From contig NZ_CKYA01000007.1 in assembly GCF_001113365.1 (NCBI RefSeq), forward strand, positions 45,377 through 109,376: 64,000 nucleotides of DNA, read 5' to 3'. Made by a program: the position numbers and the translations under genes. The stretch is from Streptococcus pneumoniae. GTDB lineage: Bacteria; Bacillota; Bacilli; Lactobacillales; Streptococcaceae. Every line of letters starts with the position of its first letter. Position 1 is the stretch's first letter. The notes under the pieces are model-generated. The model was not told the DNA's origin. It saw nothing but the letters and a program-made list of their open reading frames with translations, and searched no databases. This document shows positions 1 to 11,247 of this stretch, piece after piece.

Positions 1-510
1 AGAGGCAGCTGGTTGCAAGAGCAAGAGATTGCGGTCATCTCCATGAGCTTGGAGAGCCAATTTACCATCTGCAGCACAAGTAATCGTCACTTGATAAAGC
101 TCATCCACCAAGGCTTTGGCCAAATCAACAGTCGCCACACTTTCAGGCGAGTTCCCACTACGAGCAAAAGACACAAGGACAGTTGCCACATCTTTTTTCA
201 AATAAGTTTCTGGATTGGCAACGATATCTGTGGTCGCAATAGCATTGAAATTCCATTTGCGTTCGTCATAGACTTCCTTAAAGTATGGTACCAAAGTATC
301 TCCCACATAAGCAGAAGTCCCCGCACCTGTCAAGATAACCTTGATATAGTCATGTTTATCAGCAATCCCTTGTAGGAAGGCTGCAATTTCTTCACGTTTT
401 GCTTGATAAGATTCAAAAGCTTCTTTCCAGACATCAGGCTGTTGGTAGATTTCACGTGTAGTGATTTCTGCACCCAATTCGAGCAAGTCTTCTTTTGTAT
501 AATGTAACAT
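1..510 (-). CDS. agaS: AgaS-family sugar-phosphate isomerase/deaminase (partial)
   Basis: N-terminal 170 codons of a SIS-domain protein; the 3' part lies beyond the window start. The translation begins MLHYTKEDLLELGAEITTRE and contains the phosphosugar-binding stretches LTGAGTSAYVGD and SFARSGNSPES typical of SIS domains. AgaS proteins handle galactosamine- or N-acetylgalactosamine-6-phosphate in the cytoplasm. The gene is last in this part of an operon with the mannose-family PTS genes and bgaC, so it probably processes the sugar phosphate imported by that PTS. Start ATG at 508-510 has GAGGAAC just upstream. The family call is firm; the exact substrate is inferred from context. Confidence 0.88.
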   Translation of the reverse strand, partial: MLHYTKEDLLELGAEITTREIYQQPDVWKEAFESYQAKREEIAAFLQGIADKHDYIKVILTGAGTSAYVGDTLVPYFKEVYDERKWNFNAIATTDIVANPETYLKKDVATVLVSFARSGNSPESVATVDLAKALVDELYQVTITCAADGKLALQAHGDDRNLLLLQPAAS

Positions 511-534
511 TGAGTTCCTCTTTTTCTATCAAAT

Positions 535-563
535 ATGGGAATGGGAGTAAGCCCCATTCCCAT
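535..563 (-). other. Intra-operon stem-loop between EIIA gene and agaS
   Basis: A perfect 11-bp inverted repeat (ATGGGAATGGG / CCCATTCCCAT) with a 7-nt loop lies between the EIIA stop and the agaS start. There is no U-run after it, so it looks more like an mRNA processing or stability hairpin, or a leaky attenuator, than a full terminator. Confidence 0.6.
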
Positions 564-609
564 GTATATTCTATATAAGTTATTCTGACGATGTTCACGT
601 TGTCACATC

Positions 610-1014
610 TTATTCATCTTCGTCATCATCGAAGCCCGCTAACAGGTCATTGACTTTCACAATGCTTTCTGCAGCACGGCTCTTGTAGTCCGCATCTGCG
701 CCTGTAAGGCTCGCATTGATAAATTCAATCACCATTGGAAGATTCATCCCTGCGTAAAGTTCGATGTCACGACCTTCCATGATCAAACGACTGACCACGT
801 TACAAGGTGTCCCACCGAGAAGATCCGCAAAGACTAAGAAATCATCCAATCCTTCAATAGCAGCTTCAAATTTTGCAGTAAAGTCTTCTGGGCCATCTTC
901 TGGAAGAAGAGCTACTGTGTAAATGTTGTCTTGTGGGCCCATAATCATTTCTGTGCTGCCTTTAAGCTCTTCACAGAAGCGACCATGGCTCACCAAAATC
1001 AATGATTTCGTCAT
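610..1014 (-). CDS. gadF: PTS mannose/N-acetylgalactosamine-family EIIA component
   Basis: 134-residue cytoplasmic EIIA of the mannose family. It carries phosphate from HPr to EIIB; the phospho-accepting histidine is His10 in LILVSHG. The core motif FADLLGGTPCN, seen in EIIA-Man proteins, is present. An acidic tail (DDDEDE) ends the protein. It lies 5 nt downstream of the EIID stop and is the fourth PTS gene of the bgaC operon. The symbol follows the pneumococcal gadVWEF naming, from memory. Confidence 0.9.
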   Translation of the reverse strand: MTKSLILVSHGRFCEELKGSTEMIMGPQDNIYTVALLPEDGPEDFTAKFEAAIEGLDDFLVFADLLGGTPCNVVSRLIMEGRDIELYAGMNLPMVIEFINASLTGADADYKSRAAESIVKVNDLLAGFDDDEDE

Positions 1015-1019
1015 AAAAA

Positions 1020-1835
1020 TTACATTCCAAATGCAAAGTGACCAAGGGCAGAAAGAACCAAAGCAAGTACGATAATAATAAAGATAGCTTTAGTAGAGTT
1101 CATACCTTTCTTACCAAGCAACCAGAAGATAAAGGCAGTAAAGATTGCTGGAAGCAAGCGTGGGAAGATTGAGTTCAAGATGTCTTGGAAGTCAATCATC
1201 TTTTCACCGATTGGCAATTTATAAGAAATTTCAAAGTTAATCAATGTTGCTACAAGAGCACCCATCATGAAGACACCAAGCACAGATGCAGCATCAATCA
1301 AAGCTGTCAAAGTACTTTGCATGTTGTTGATAAGGTTAACCCCTTCTTTGTAAGCAAATTCCAACTGTTTCCAACGGAAGATGTCATAGGCTACTGCAAC
1401 TGCAATCCAAAGGAAGATACCCCAAGGTTGACCAGCGATCGCCATAGTTGCTGCGACTGACCCCATGATAGCAGGTACAAGTGAACCAAAGATTGTATCC
1501 CCAAGAGGAGCGAATGGCCCCATCAAACCTGTCTTGATACCGTTAACGGCGTCTTTTGAACCCACACCATCTTTTTCTTCCATGGCAAGGTCAAAACCAG
1601 CGATAATGGTATGGAAGAATGGTGAAGTGTTGAAGAATTGAGTATGAACTTTCATCATTTCTTTCAATTCAGGAGTGCCATCCCCATACATTTTACGCAA
1701 TTGAGGCAAGATCATGTAAAGGTAACCAGAAGCTTGCATACGTTCGTAGTTCCAACCTAATTGGAAAGTAAACAAGCTACGTTTGTTGATTTGATTAAAA
1801 TCTTCTTTTGTTAGTTTGTAATTAGAATTCGTCAT
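1020..1835 (-). CDS. gadE: PTS mannose/N-acetylgalactosamine-family EIID component
   Basis: 271-residue EIID membrane subunit. The N-terminus (MTNSNYKLTKEDFNQINKRS) and the phrase FQLGWNYERMQASGYLYMI are characteristic of the mannose-family IID proteins, which pair with IIC to form the sugar channel. Hydrophobic segments cluster in the C-terminal half. I chose ATG 1835 rather than the GTG at 1850 because GGGGAA lies about 10 nt upstream and family members start at this position. The start overlaps the end of the EIIC gene by 14 nt, indicating translational coupling. Confidence 0.9.
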   Translation of the reverse strand: MTNSNYKLTKEDFNQINKRSLFTFQLGWNYERMQASGYLYMILPQLRKMYGDGTPELKEMMKVHTQFFNTSPFFHTIIAGFDLAMEEKDGVGSKDAVNGIKTGLMGPFAPLGDTIFGSLVPAIMGSVAATMAIAGQPWGIFLWIAVAVAYDIFRWKQLEFAYKEGVNLINNMQSTLTALIDAASVLGVFMMGALVATLINFEISYKLPIGEKMIDFQDILNSIFPRLLPAIFTAFIFWLLGKKGMNSTKAIFIIIVLALVLSALGHFAFGM

Positions 1836-2736
1836 CTTCGATTTCCCCACTTTCTGATGGTGTAGAAGGTGCTGCTACAGCTACTTTTTGGCTATTTTTG
1901 AAGTGAAGCACTGCAAGGAAAATACCTACGATAGAAATACCAATCATAGACAAACCTTTGAAGTTGTTCACGAAACCAATTTTTTCAGCAACTTCAGCAG
2001 GAAGAGTACCTACGATACCAGCAACAGCGCCACCAAGACCTGTTACATATGAGTAAAGAACAGTCAACATAGCTGTCAAACCAAATCCCATAGCAAGGTA
2101 GTGAAGGTTACGTTTAACTGGAAGGTAACGAAGCAAGATTGCAAATCCAAGACCTGGAAGCATACGTCCTGCGAGTGTCAAACCATCTGCAATCCATTGG
2201 TATTCTGTAACGAAGTCTACTACACCTTGTACAAATTCACCACCAAAAGCAAGGGCAAAGAAGACTGGAAGGGCACGAGATAAAGCCCAAGGAATTGCAC
2301 CAAGCAAGTAGTTGCGTTCAATACCTTTATAGTCATAGCGTTCGATTGCAGCATCCACACGGTGAGCGAAGAAGGTAGTAGTCATACGACCAAGAACGTC
2401 GAAGTAAGTCAAGAGAGCTGCTACTGGTACAGCGATTGTAGTAATTGCAAGCGGTGCATCAATTCCTTGTGAAACAGAGAAGGCTGTCGCAAGAACTGCA
2501 CCAGAAGTTGCGTCGATACGAGAAGCACCACCGAAGGTACCAACCCCAAGAACGAACAGTTGCAAGTTACCACCGATAAGCAAACCAGTAGTCACATCTC
2601 CCATGATTAAACCAGTAATGAAACCAGCAAATACAGGGGAACCTGCAGAAGAAACGATCGTCAACTCATCACAGATTTGATAAGCTGAGTACAAAGTGAG
2701 AAGTAAAATTTGCCACCATTGTATCATATGTATCAT
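1822..2736 (-). CDS. gadW: PTS mannose/N-acetylgalactosamine-family EIIC component
   Basis: 304-residue polytopic membrane permease. It contains the EIIC signature region LIMGDVTTGLLIGGNLQLF and many hydrophobic helices, ending with an acidic tail (GEIEDDEF). Together with EIID it forms the transmembrane sugar path. The start ATG has a strong AGGAGGT site at 2743-2749. The 3' end overlaps the EIID start. The substrate is probably a galactose-containing disaccharide or GalNAc released by BgaC; this is inferred from operon context. Confidence 0.9.
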   Translation of the reverse strand: MIHMIQWWQILLLTLYSAYQICDELTIVSSAGSPVFAGFITGLIMGDVTTGLLIGGNLQLFVLGVGTFGGASRIDATSGAVLATAFSVSQGIDAPLAITTIAVPVAALLTYFDVLGRMTTTFFAHRVDAAIERYDYKGIERNYLLGAIPWALSRALPVFFALAFGGEFVQGVVDFVTEYQWIADGLTLAGRMLPGLGFAILLRYLPVKRNLHYLAMGFGLTAMLTVLYSYVTGLGGAVAGIVGTLPAEVAEKIGFVNNFKGLSMIGISIVGIFLAVLHFKNSQKVAVAAPSTPSESGEIEDDEF

Positions 2737-2763
2737 AACAATGACCTCCTAAAAATTTTTTTC

Positions 2764-5024
<2,261 letters not shown>

Positions 5025-5043
5025 AATATTACCTTCTGACCGC

Positions 5044-5059
5044 GAAAGTTTACGCTTTC
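5044..5059 (-). promoter_or_regulatory. Inverted repeat / cre-like operator downstream of bgaC promoter
   Basis: GAAAG-CGTAAA-CTTTC inverted repeat between the bgaC -10 and its ATG. On the bgaC strand TGAAAGCGTAAACT partly matches a CcpA cre site (one core position off) and could instead be the operator for the neighbouring GntR protein. Its position downstream of the promoter fits a roadblock repressor site. Confidence 0.45.
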
Positions 5060-5075
5060 ATTTGTTGTTATAGTA

Positions 5076-5104
5076 ATTATAAACCAATCTGTTTGAATTG
5101 TCAA
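5076..5104 (-). promoter_or_regulatory. bgaC operon promoter
   Basis: Consensus -35 TTGACA (5099-5104) and -10 TATAAT (5076-5081) separated by exactly 17 bp, reading towards bgaC. Confidence 0.85.
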
Positions 5105-5370
5105 TAGAAATTGTCGGAATATTTGCTGGAATTTTACTATTATACACACGTTCAATTAGTTTCAAACATTTTCAGACCCATTTCAAACGCTCTTTCAATT
5201 CGGAATAGATAACCTAAAATAATTTTGTATAAAATACATTTATAAAATACGTGCAATGCCTATGTAGCTTAATTTTTCAAACTATTTTTCTAATTTTTTA
5301 TTCAAAAGACTACTATTTTTTCGCTTTTATGGTAAAATTTTCTGTGGAGAAGGAAAATAGAGGTAAAAAT
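5105..5370 (+). promoter_or_regulatory. Divergent intergenic region with gntR promoter
   Basis: About 265 bp without a convincing gene. It is AT-rich and contains candidate -10 elements around 5229-5250 (GTATAAAATAC, TTATAAAATAC) reading into gntR, and the ribosome-binding site AGAGG at 5359-5363. No clear single promoter could be chosen. Confidence 0.4.
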
Positions 5371-6087
5371 ATGGCAATTCCCAAATATCAATACATAAAA
5401 GACGAATTAAAAAATAAAATCATCTCTGGGCAGTTTAGCAGTGGAGATAAATTTTACACTGAAGCAGAGCTCATTTCAATGTACGATGTCAGTTCTATCA
5501 CAGTTGTCCGCGCCTTAAACGACCTTGCTAAAGATGGCTATATTGTCCGCCAACAAGGAAAAGGAACCTTCGTTTCACGTGCACGCAAACACAAGCTTGT
5601 AGAGTTTTCAGATATTGAACTCTTTAATGCTAAAGATGATAAGGTAACTGTTCTTTCAATTGAACGCGGAAACAAGCTCGTTTACTTGGAAAAATTGGGT
5701 CTACGCGGCGATCAATTCTACTACAAAATTGAACGTATCCGCGAATCAAACGGTGTCGTTTATATCTACCATACATCCTACATCCCAGAACAATATATCA
5801 ACGCAAATTATCCAAACCTTGAATACTATAGTTCCATCTATAATCGTTTCAAGTTAGACTACCACATTCACATGAATGATGAACACTTTGAAGAAATCAA
5901 TGAAATAGTCTTTCCAACTCCAGAACATGCGGCTTCAGTCCTCGGAGTCGATGAACAATTCCCTACTGTCCTACAAACTAAAATCACCAAACTCGAATCA
6001 ACTGGTCAAGTTTTAGGATACAGTGAAACTTACAAACGATCTGATTATTACAAGATTAAATTCATCTCATGTGACCGTGATCACTAA
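5371..6087 (+). CDS. GntR-family (HutC-type, UTRA domain) transcriptional regulator
   Basis: 238-residue regulator. The N-terminal winged helix (MAIPKYQYIKDELKNKIISG, then YTEAELISMYDVSSITVVRAL and GKGTFVS) is a standard GntR domain; residues about 80-238 form the UTRA effector-binding domain. The ATG at 5371 is preferred because AGAGG lies 8 nt upstream and the protein then starts like its relatives. It is divergent from the bgaC-PTS operon and very likely controls it, sensing a sugar phosphate; effector and operator are not visible. A rho-independent terminator follows directly. Confidence 0.9.
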   Translation: MAIPKYQYIKDELKNKIISGQFSSGDKFYTEAELISMYDVSSITVVRALNDLAKDGYIVRQQGKGTFVSRARKHKLVEFSDIELFNAKDDKVTVLSIERGNKLVYLEKLGLRGDQFYYKIERIRESNGVVYIYHTSYIPEQYINANYPNLEYYSSIYNRFKLDYHIHMNDEHFEEINEIVFPTPEHAASVLGVDEQFPTVLQTKITKLESTGQVLGYSETYKRSDYYKIKFISCDRDH

Positions 6088-6091
6088 GAAG

Positions 6092-6122
6092 AAAGCCTGA
6101 GCCTAATCGCTTGGGCTTTTTC
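6092..6122 (+). terminator. Terminator of gntR
   Basis: Stem AAGCCTGAGC / GCTTGGGCTT (with G-U pairs), loop CTAATC, followed by a T-run, starting 5 nt after the gntR stop codon. Confidence 0.85.
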
Positions 6123-6231
6123 TATGCTTATTGTATCCCATTAAAACGCTATTTTATATATGTAAATCAAATTTGTTTAATTTTTACTAAAATATTAGGG
6201 ATCTTTTTATCAAAAAACACTTTAAGACAAA

Positions 6232-6291
6232 ATAAAAATCGAAGTTCTGCTACTCCTATAAATGGAGTAATAGAAATTCGATTTTTATTCT
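6232..6291 (-). terminator. Terminator of purB (long palindrome)
   Basis: Long imperfect inverted repeat (AAAATCGAA...TACTCC / GGAGTA...TTCGATTTT) flanked by A-runs and T-runs on both sides, so it can work in both directions. It separates the converging gntR and purB. In pneumococcus this interval carries strH; only this short spacer is present here. Confidence 0.8.
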
Positions 6292-6293
6292 AA

Positions 6294-7589
6294 TTATCCT
6301 AATCCAAGACGTTCAAAGATGTCATCCACTCGTTTAGTGTAATAAACTGGGTTGAAAATTTCGTCAATTTCTTCTTGAGTGAGACGTGACGTCACTTCTG
6401 GATCTGCTTCCAACAGTGGTTTAAAGTCTACTTGATTATCCCAAGAGTAGGCTGTTTTTGGTTGTACCAAGTCATAGGCTTGCTCACGGGTCATTCCTTT
6501 TTCAATCAAGGTCAACATAGCACGTTGGCTGAAGATAAGACCGAAAGTTGAGTTCATATTGCGAATCATGTTTTCTGGGAAGACTGTCAAGTTCTTGACG
6601 ATATTTCCAAAACGGTTGAGCATGTAGTCAATCAAGATGGTCGTATCTGGTGTGATGATGCGCTCAGCTGATGAGTGTGAAATGTCACGTTCGTGCCAGA
6701 GAGCCACGTTTTCATAAGCTGTAATCATGTGACCACGAATGACACGTGCCAGACCAGTCATATTTTCAGATCCGATAGGGTTGCGTTTGTGAGGCATAGC
6801 AGATGAACCTTTTTGCCCTTTGGCAAAGAATTCTTCCACTTCGCGTTGTTCTGATTTTTGCAAACCACGAATCTCAGTCGCCATACGTTCGATAGAAGTT
6901 GCGATACTAGCAAGAACCGCAAAGTACTCAGCGTGAAGGTCACGAGGAAGGACCTGTGTAGAGATTTCTTGAGCACGGATACCCAATTTGTCGCAGACAT
7001 ATTGCTCAACGAATGGCGGGATATTGGCAAAGTTCCCGACCGCACCAGAAATCTTACCAGCTTCCACACCAGCAGCCGCATGCTCGAAACGCTCGATGTT
7101 GCGCTTCATTTCGCTGTACCAAGTCGCCAATTTAAGCCCAAAGGTTGTAGGCTCAGCGTGCACACCGTGGGTACGACCCATCATGATGGTGAACTTGTGC
7201 TCCTTAGCCTTGTCAGCGATGATGTTGGTGAAGTTTTCAAGGTCACAACGTATGATGTCGTTGGCCTGCTTGTAGAGGTAACCGTAGGCCGTGTCCACCA
7301 CGTCGGTAGAAGTCAAACCATAATGGACCCACTTACGCTCTTCACCAAGAGTCTCAGAAACCGCACGCGTGAAAGCCACCACATCGTGGCGAGTCTCCTG
7401 CTCAATCTCCAAAATACGGTCGATGTCAAAGTCCGCCTTCTCACGGATCAAAGCCACATCTTCCTTAGGGATTTCCCCCAACTCAGCCCATGCCTCGTCA
7501 GCCAAGATTTCCACCTCAAGCCAAGCACGGTATTTATTTTCTTCACTCCAAATGTTCGCCATCTCCGGGCGAGAGTAACGGTTGATCAT
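6294..7589 (-). CDS. purB: Adenylosuccinate lyase
   Basis: 431-residue cytosolic fumarase/aspartase-superfamily lyase that acts twice in purine synthesis (SAICAR to AICAR and adenylosuccinate to AMP). The signature loop GSSAMPHKRNP and the motif TSTDVVDTA are present, as is the active-site region GRTHGVHAEPTTFG. Full length for the family. It is transcribed separately from the purK-purE block, from which it is now separated by a large ATPase gene. Start ATG 7589 has AAGGAG upstream. Confidence 0.97.
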   Translation of the reverse strand: MINRYSRPEMANIWSEENKYRAWLEVEILADEAWAELGEIPKEDVALIREKADFDIDRILEIEQETRHDVVAFTRAVSETLGEERKWVHYGLTSTDVVDTAYGYLYKQANDIIRCDLENFTNIIADKAKEHKFTIMMGRTHGVHAEPTTFGLKLATWYSEMKRNIERFEHAAAGVEAGKISGAVGNFANIPPFVEQYVCDKLGIRAQEISTQVLPRDLHAEYFAVLASIATSIERMATEIRGLQKSEQREVEEFFAKGQKGSSAMPHKRNPIGSENMTGLARVIRGHMITAYENVALWHERDISHSSAERIITPDTTILIDYMLNRFGNIVKNLTVFPENMIRNMNSTFGLIFSQRAMLTLIEKGMTREQAYDLVQPKTAYSWDNQVDFKPLLEADPEVTSRLTQEEIDEIFNPVYYTKRVDDIFERLGLG

Positions 7590-7763
7590 AGTTGTTTCTC
7601 CTTAAAAATCTTTTTTATCTATGAGGCTCAGGAAACTTTGCATTATTAGATGCTAAATTAGGGTTTGTAGAAAATAAAATTAGGAAGTAATAATCCTTTG
7701 ATTACTCTAATCAGCTATCATGCAAACTTCAACCATTGCAATAAGTCAAATGGTATGATTCTC

Positions 7764-10151
7764 TTATTCTAAAATCTCACACTTCCATTGTTCAAGTCTA
7801 TTTTCCGCATTTGATACACCCTCTAAATGTTTTAAAACATGTAAATCATCTAAAAGATAAAGCAAAACTAGTAAATCTCTAGCTGTTTTTTTTCGTTCTT
7901 CATCAGAAATGGTATCAAAGAAATCAATACTCAAAGTTTTAACCGGATCCTTAAAATGACTTTCACCGTTTAAAACCAGTCTATACATAAGATTCTCAAA
8001 ATAAGTTCTGTATTCTTTATCAATTTTTTCAACAATTAAAGGATCTGTTGTTAGCTCGGCAATTCCCTTCTTATAATTAAAACTACCATAGGCTTCTAAA
8101 ATTTTTCTCATTGCATTCCCAACAAAACTTTCCGAAGTAGGTGTACTATTTCCCAATGCATAACCGAAGACTATTTCAAGTAGTTCTGTATAATCGTGAG
8201 TACTAGTTTTGAATTCTTGTAATTTACCAGAAACCAATTCTAACTTCTTGTATTTAGATTTTTGTCCACCTTCCTCTTCTTTACAGGATTCCATTATCTC
8301 TTTCAAAAAGATATCAAAGTCATATATTGTTTGTTTATCATGGGTCATTAGTAAAACTCTAGTATTACTATTCCCCTTAAAAAATCTAGTTAAACAATAT
8401 TTTAAATACGAGGTTATTCCAACTTTATTTTCCATATCAAAACTAGAAATTGGATCGTCAATAACAATAAAATATTCATGACTATAAGCATCTGCTAACT
8501 CTCTCTGTTGAATTATCTCAGTAAAGAAATAACATAATGCCAGCGCATTTCGTTCCCCTACGGAAACCCTACTGGGGACCACAGACTTACCTCTTGATAA
8601 CAGATAGTATTTTCCGTTTTGATTCTGTATAGCTAACCGATTTTTTGAAAAAAATATGTAATTTAAACTTTTATTAATTTCATCAACTGCAATATCTATA
8701 TTAAGTTTCTTGTCTTCTAAATCAGAAATCTGCTTCTCATAATCCTTTACTCGTTTACTACTGTTATTATAATTATTTTCACAAATTGCTTTTTTATTTG
8801 TTTTCTCTTGAAACTTTTTGTATGCATCTTGAATTTCATAAAAAGCTAATTCATTATTTATTTGAAGGAGATCTACTTTTAACTTTTGAATATCCGAGAT
8901 TTCTGAATTATGTTTGATAATTGCTTGGTTAATTTTTTCAATATCATGCTCTGCTTGACTTAATTCTTGAGAAAAGCTTATATTAGGTAACTCAACTATA
9001 TTATATGGATTATCAATCTTCTTATCGATTATTGAGTTAATTTCGTTAAATTTAGCATTCAAAGCATTAATACTATTTTGATAAGACTGAATTAATATTG
9101 GATCTATCTGTTCATAACCAGAAAAATCTTGATTAATCTCATCAATTTTTTTACCTCTCAATGCGGATTGGTGTTCTTCGACTGCTCTTGATAGTAGTTT
9201 AGTTATGCCATTAGTGAGTTCAACTTTAACATCTTCTGATACTGATTGAGTACAGAAAGGACATTTTTTTTGATGTTCATCTTCAAAGAAATCTTTAACT
9301 TCTCTCAAATGACGTTCACCTTTTGTGGAATCAGATAATAATGTCAGTAAATACTTATCCCTAGAATTCAACTCAGGTTCTTCGATTTTTTCAGACAATA
9401 AAGTTGATAATTCATTGCTATCAAAATTAATATCAGGTAAAGATAGTTCATTATTTATAGTAACTGCGGAATCTCTTATTGAAAAATATCTAGCTTTTTT
9501 ATTGTTGAATTCAACCTCTAACTCATTTTTATCTAAGATTGGTTGTAAATCAACAAAATTTTGAAAGGTATTATTATGAACGGGAGATGCAGCTCGATTT
9601 CCTTTTATCTCCCTATCTCTTTCGGCCCAGTTGCCTACTCCTTTCAAAGAATCTGTCATTTCCTTTTTCCAAAAATCTGGAGATTTTTCATTTTTTTCAT
9701 CTAAATATTCTTCATATTCAGCATAATAATCTTGAGATTCAATTTGTGATTCTGATAACTGCGTTCTTAATCTATCCAGTTCCTCATCGATATCAACCTG
9801 TTCACCTAAAATTACAATTGTATCTAACCCTTCTTGAGCAATTTTGACTTTCTGATCAACATAGTGTTCATTGAAAACAAATATCGATTTTCGTTCAGTA
9901 TCACTAAGTACAATATTATTATTATTTTTATCAATAAATGATACTCTATCTGTTCCAAACTCACCATTTTTTAATTGATTTATTCCTCGAGCAATGGTAC
10001 TTTTCCCTGAACCATTCCTTCCAAACAATAAACTTGCCCTATCGTTTTGTACTGGATTTGTTCCCTCAAAATTTCCTTCAAAGAGTTCTAATTTTGTTTC
10101 ATCTTCAAAAATACCTGATTTTATATTAATTCCTTTAATTTTTTCAAACAT
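7764..10151 (-). CDS. RloC/PrrC-like ABC-ATPase, putative anticodon nuclease
   Basis: 795-residue protein (from ATG 10151). Seen in sequence: Walker A GRNGSGKST (residues 44-52), long charged coiled-coil stretches, a Rad50-type zinc-hook motif CPFC (297-300), ABC signature VSVGERNAL (about 529-537), Walker B FIVIDDP (561-567) and H-loop His604. This is the AAA_13 / RloC architecture. The C-terminal domain has Arg682-x3-Glu686 (MRKILEAY) and His732 (NGESH), the order of the Arg-Glu-His triad described for PrrC/RloC tRNA anticodon nucleases. Likely role: DNA-damage or phage-triggered tRNA cleavage. It lies 22 nt after purK in an otherwise conserved pur region, is AT-richer than its neighbours and looks acquired. 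An upstream ATG at 10184 is possible. Confidence 0.72.
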   Translation of the reverse strand: MFEKIKGINIKSGIFEDETKLELFEGNFEGTNPVQNDRASLLFGRNGSGKSTIARGINQLKNGEFGTDRVSFIDKNNNNIVLSDTERKSIFVFNEHYVDQKVKIAQEGLDTIVILGEQVDIDEELDRLRTQLSESQIESQDYYAEYEEYLDEKNEKSPDFWKKEMTDSLKGVGNWAERDREIKGNRAASPVHNNTFQNFVDLQPILDKNELEVEFNNKKARYFSIRDSAVTINNELSLPDINFDSNELSTLLSEKIEEPELNSRDKYLLTLLSDSTKGERHLREVKDFFEDEHQKKCPFCTQSVSEDVKVELTNGITKLLSRAVEEHQSALRGKKIDEINQDFSGYEQIDPILIQSYQNSINALNAKFNEINSIIDKKIDNPYNIVELPNISFSQELSQAEHDIEKINQAIIKHNSEISDIQKLKVDLLQINNELAFYEIQDAYKKFQEKTNKKAICENNYNNSSKRVKDYEKQISDLEDKKLNIDIAVDEINKSLNYIFFSKNRLAIQNQNGKYYLLSRGKSVVPSRVSVGERNALALCYFFTEIIQQRELADAYSHEYFIVIDDPISSFDMENKVGITSYLKYCLTRFFKGNSNTRVLLMTHDKQTIYDFDIFLKEIMESCKEEEGGQKSKYKKLELVSGKLQEFKTSTHDYTELLEIVFGYALGNSTPTSESFVGNAMRKILEAYGSFNYKKGIAELTTDPLIVEKIDKEYRTYFENLMYRLVLNGESHFKDPVKTLSIDFFDTISDEERKKTARDLLVLLYLLDDLHVLKHLEGVSNAENRLEQWKCEILE

Positions 10152-10173
10152 TTTTTCTTTAGACCCCTCTCCC

Positions 10174-11247
10174 CTAAAACTCATCCACACTATCCGGCAC
10201 ATCACTAAACAAAGTCACATGCCCCATCTTGCGGTTGTGCTTCGCTTCTATTTTACCATACAGGTGGAGGTGGGTGCTTGGATTTTCTGCGACATATTTT
10301 TCAGCAGCCTCGACATGCTGGCCGAGGACATTGAGCATAACAGCAGGATCATGTAGTTTGATGGCTGGCAATGGTGCTCCCAGAACTCCCAGAATATGAG
10401 TGTCAAACTGGGAGAAGTCGCAGGCTTCGATTGAATAGTGCCCAGAGTTATGTGGACGTGGGGCGATTTCATTGACAATGATGTCATCAGCTGTCGCAAA
10501 CATTTCCACACAAAGTGTTCCAGATAGGTTAAGTTGTTCGGCGATTCGTACTGCCATGGCTTTTGCTTTTTCAGCTAAACTTTCTGAAATACGGGCTGGC
10601 ACAATGGTCTTAGATAGAATGTTATTACGGTGGACATTTTCCTGAACTGGGAAGACTGTCACATCCTTGCTATTTCCTGAGACGATAACAGAAATTTCAA
10701 GGTCAAAATTGACGAATTCCTCTAAAACGCAGGCTGCTGAGTCAGCTAACGCATAGGCTTCTTCCAAGTCTGCTTCCGAGCGAATGACCTTTTGTCCATG
10801 CCCATCATAGCCACCTGTCGCAGTCTTGAGGACATAGTTTTTCGACAGGTCCATATCTGCCAAGTCTCGACTAGAAGTCACAACCTTGTAAGGTGCCACA
10901 GTGACTTGTGCCTTGTTTGAGAGAAAGTCCTTTTCAAAAATACGATTTTGAGAAATACGGAGCAAGTCAGTTCCTTGAGGGAGTTGTCCCTCCTTGATGA
11001 CAGCATCCAAACCGTCGGCATCGACATTCTCAAACTCATAAGTGAGGACATCGCAACGCTCCGCCAACTGACGAAGAGCGTCCACATCATTATAAGGCGC
11101 CACGATAATTTCCGCTACGCGAGAGGCTGGACAATCAGCCGCAGGATCCAGCACGATAACCTTGTGGCCCATGTAGATAGCAGAAATGGCCATCATCTGA
11201 CCCAGTTGACCACCACCGATAATTCCGATTGTTTTAGATGAGCTCAT
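10174..11247 (-). CDS. purK: N5-carboxyaminoimidazole ribonucleotide synthase, ATPase subunit
   Basis: 357-residue ATP-grasp enzyme converting AIR and bicarbonate to N5-CAIR. N-terminal GIIGGGQLGQMMA is the nucleotide/AIR-binding signature; KTATGGYDGHGQ and NEIAPRPHNSGHYSIEAC are conserved ATP-grasp and C-terminal motifs. ATG 11247 is preceded by GGAG and overlaps purE by 14 nt, so purE and purK are coupled. A longer in-frame start at 11286 would extend into purE and is unlikely. Confidence 0.96.
   Translation of the reverse strand: MSSSKTIGIIGGGQLGQMMAISAIYMGHKVIVLDPAADCPASRVAEIIVAPYNDVDALRQLAERCDVLTYEFENVDADGLDAVIKEGQLPQGTDLLRISQNRIFEKDFLSNKAQVTVAPYKVVTSSRDLADMDLSKNYVLKTATGGYDGHGQKVIRSEADLEEAYALADSAACVLEEFVNFDLEISVIVSGNSKDVTVFPVQENVHRNNILSKTIVPARISESLAEKAKAMAVRIAEQLNLSGTLCVEMFATADDIIVNEIAPRPHNSGHYSIEACDFSQFDTHILGVLGAPLPAIKLHDPAVMLNVLGQHVEAAEKYVAENPSTHLHLYGKIEAKHNRKMGHVTLFSDVPDSVDEF

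Noticed and set aside
6858..7649. 263-codon plus-strand ORF opposite purB
   Set aside because: Antisense shadow of the conserved purB; no ribosome site and no protein-like composition.
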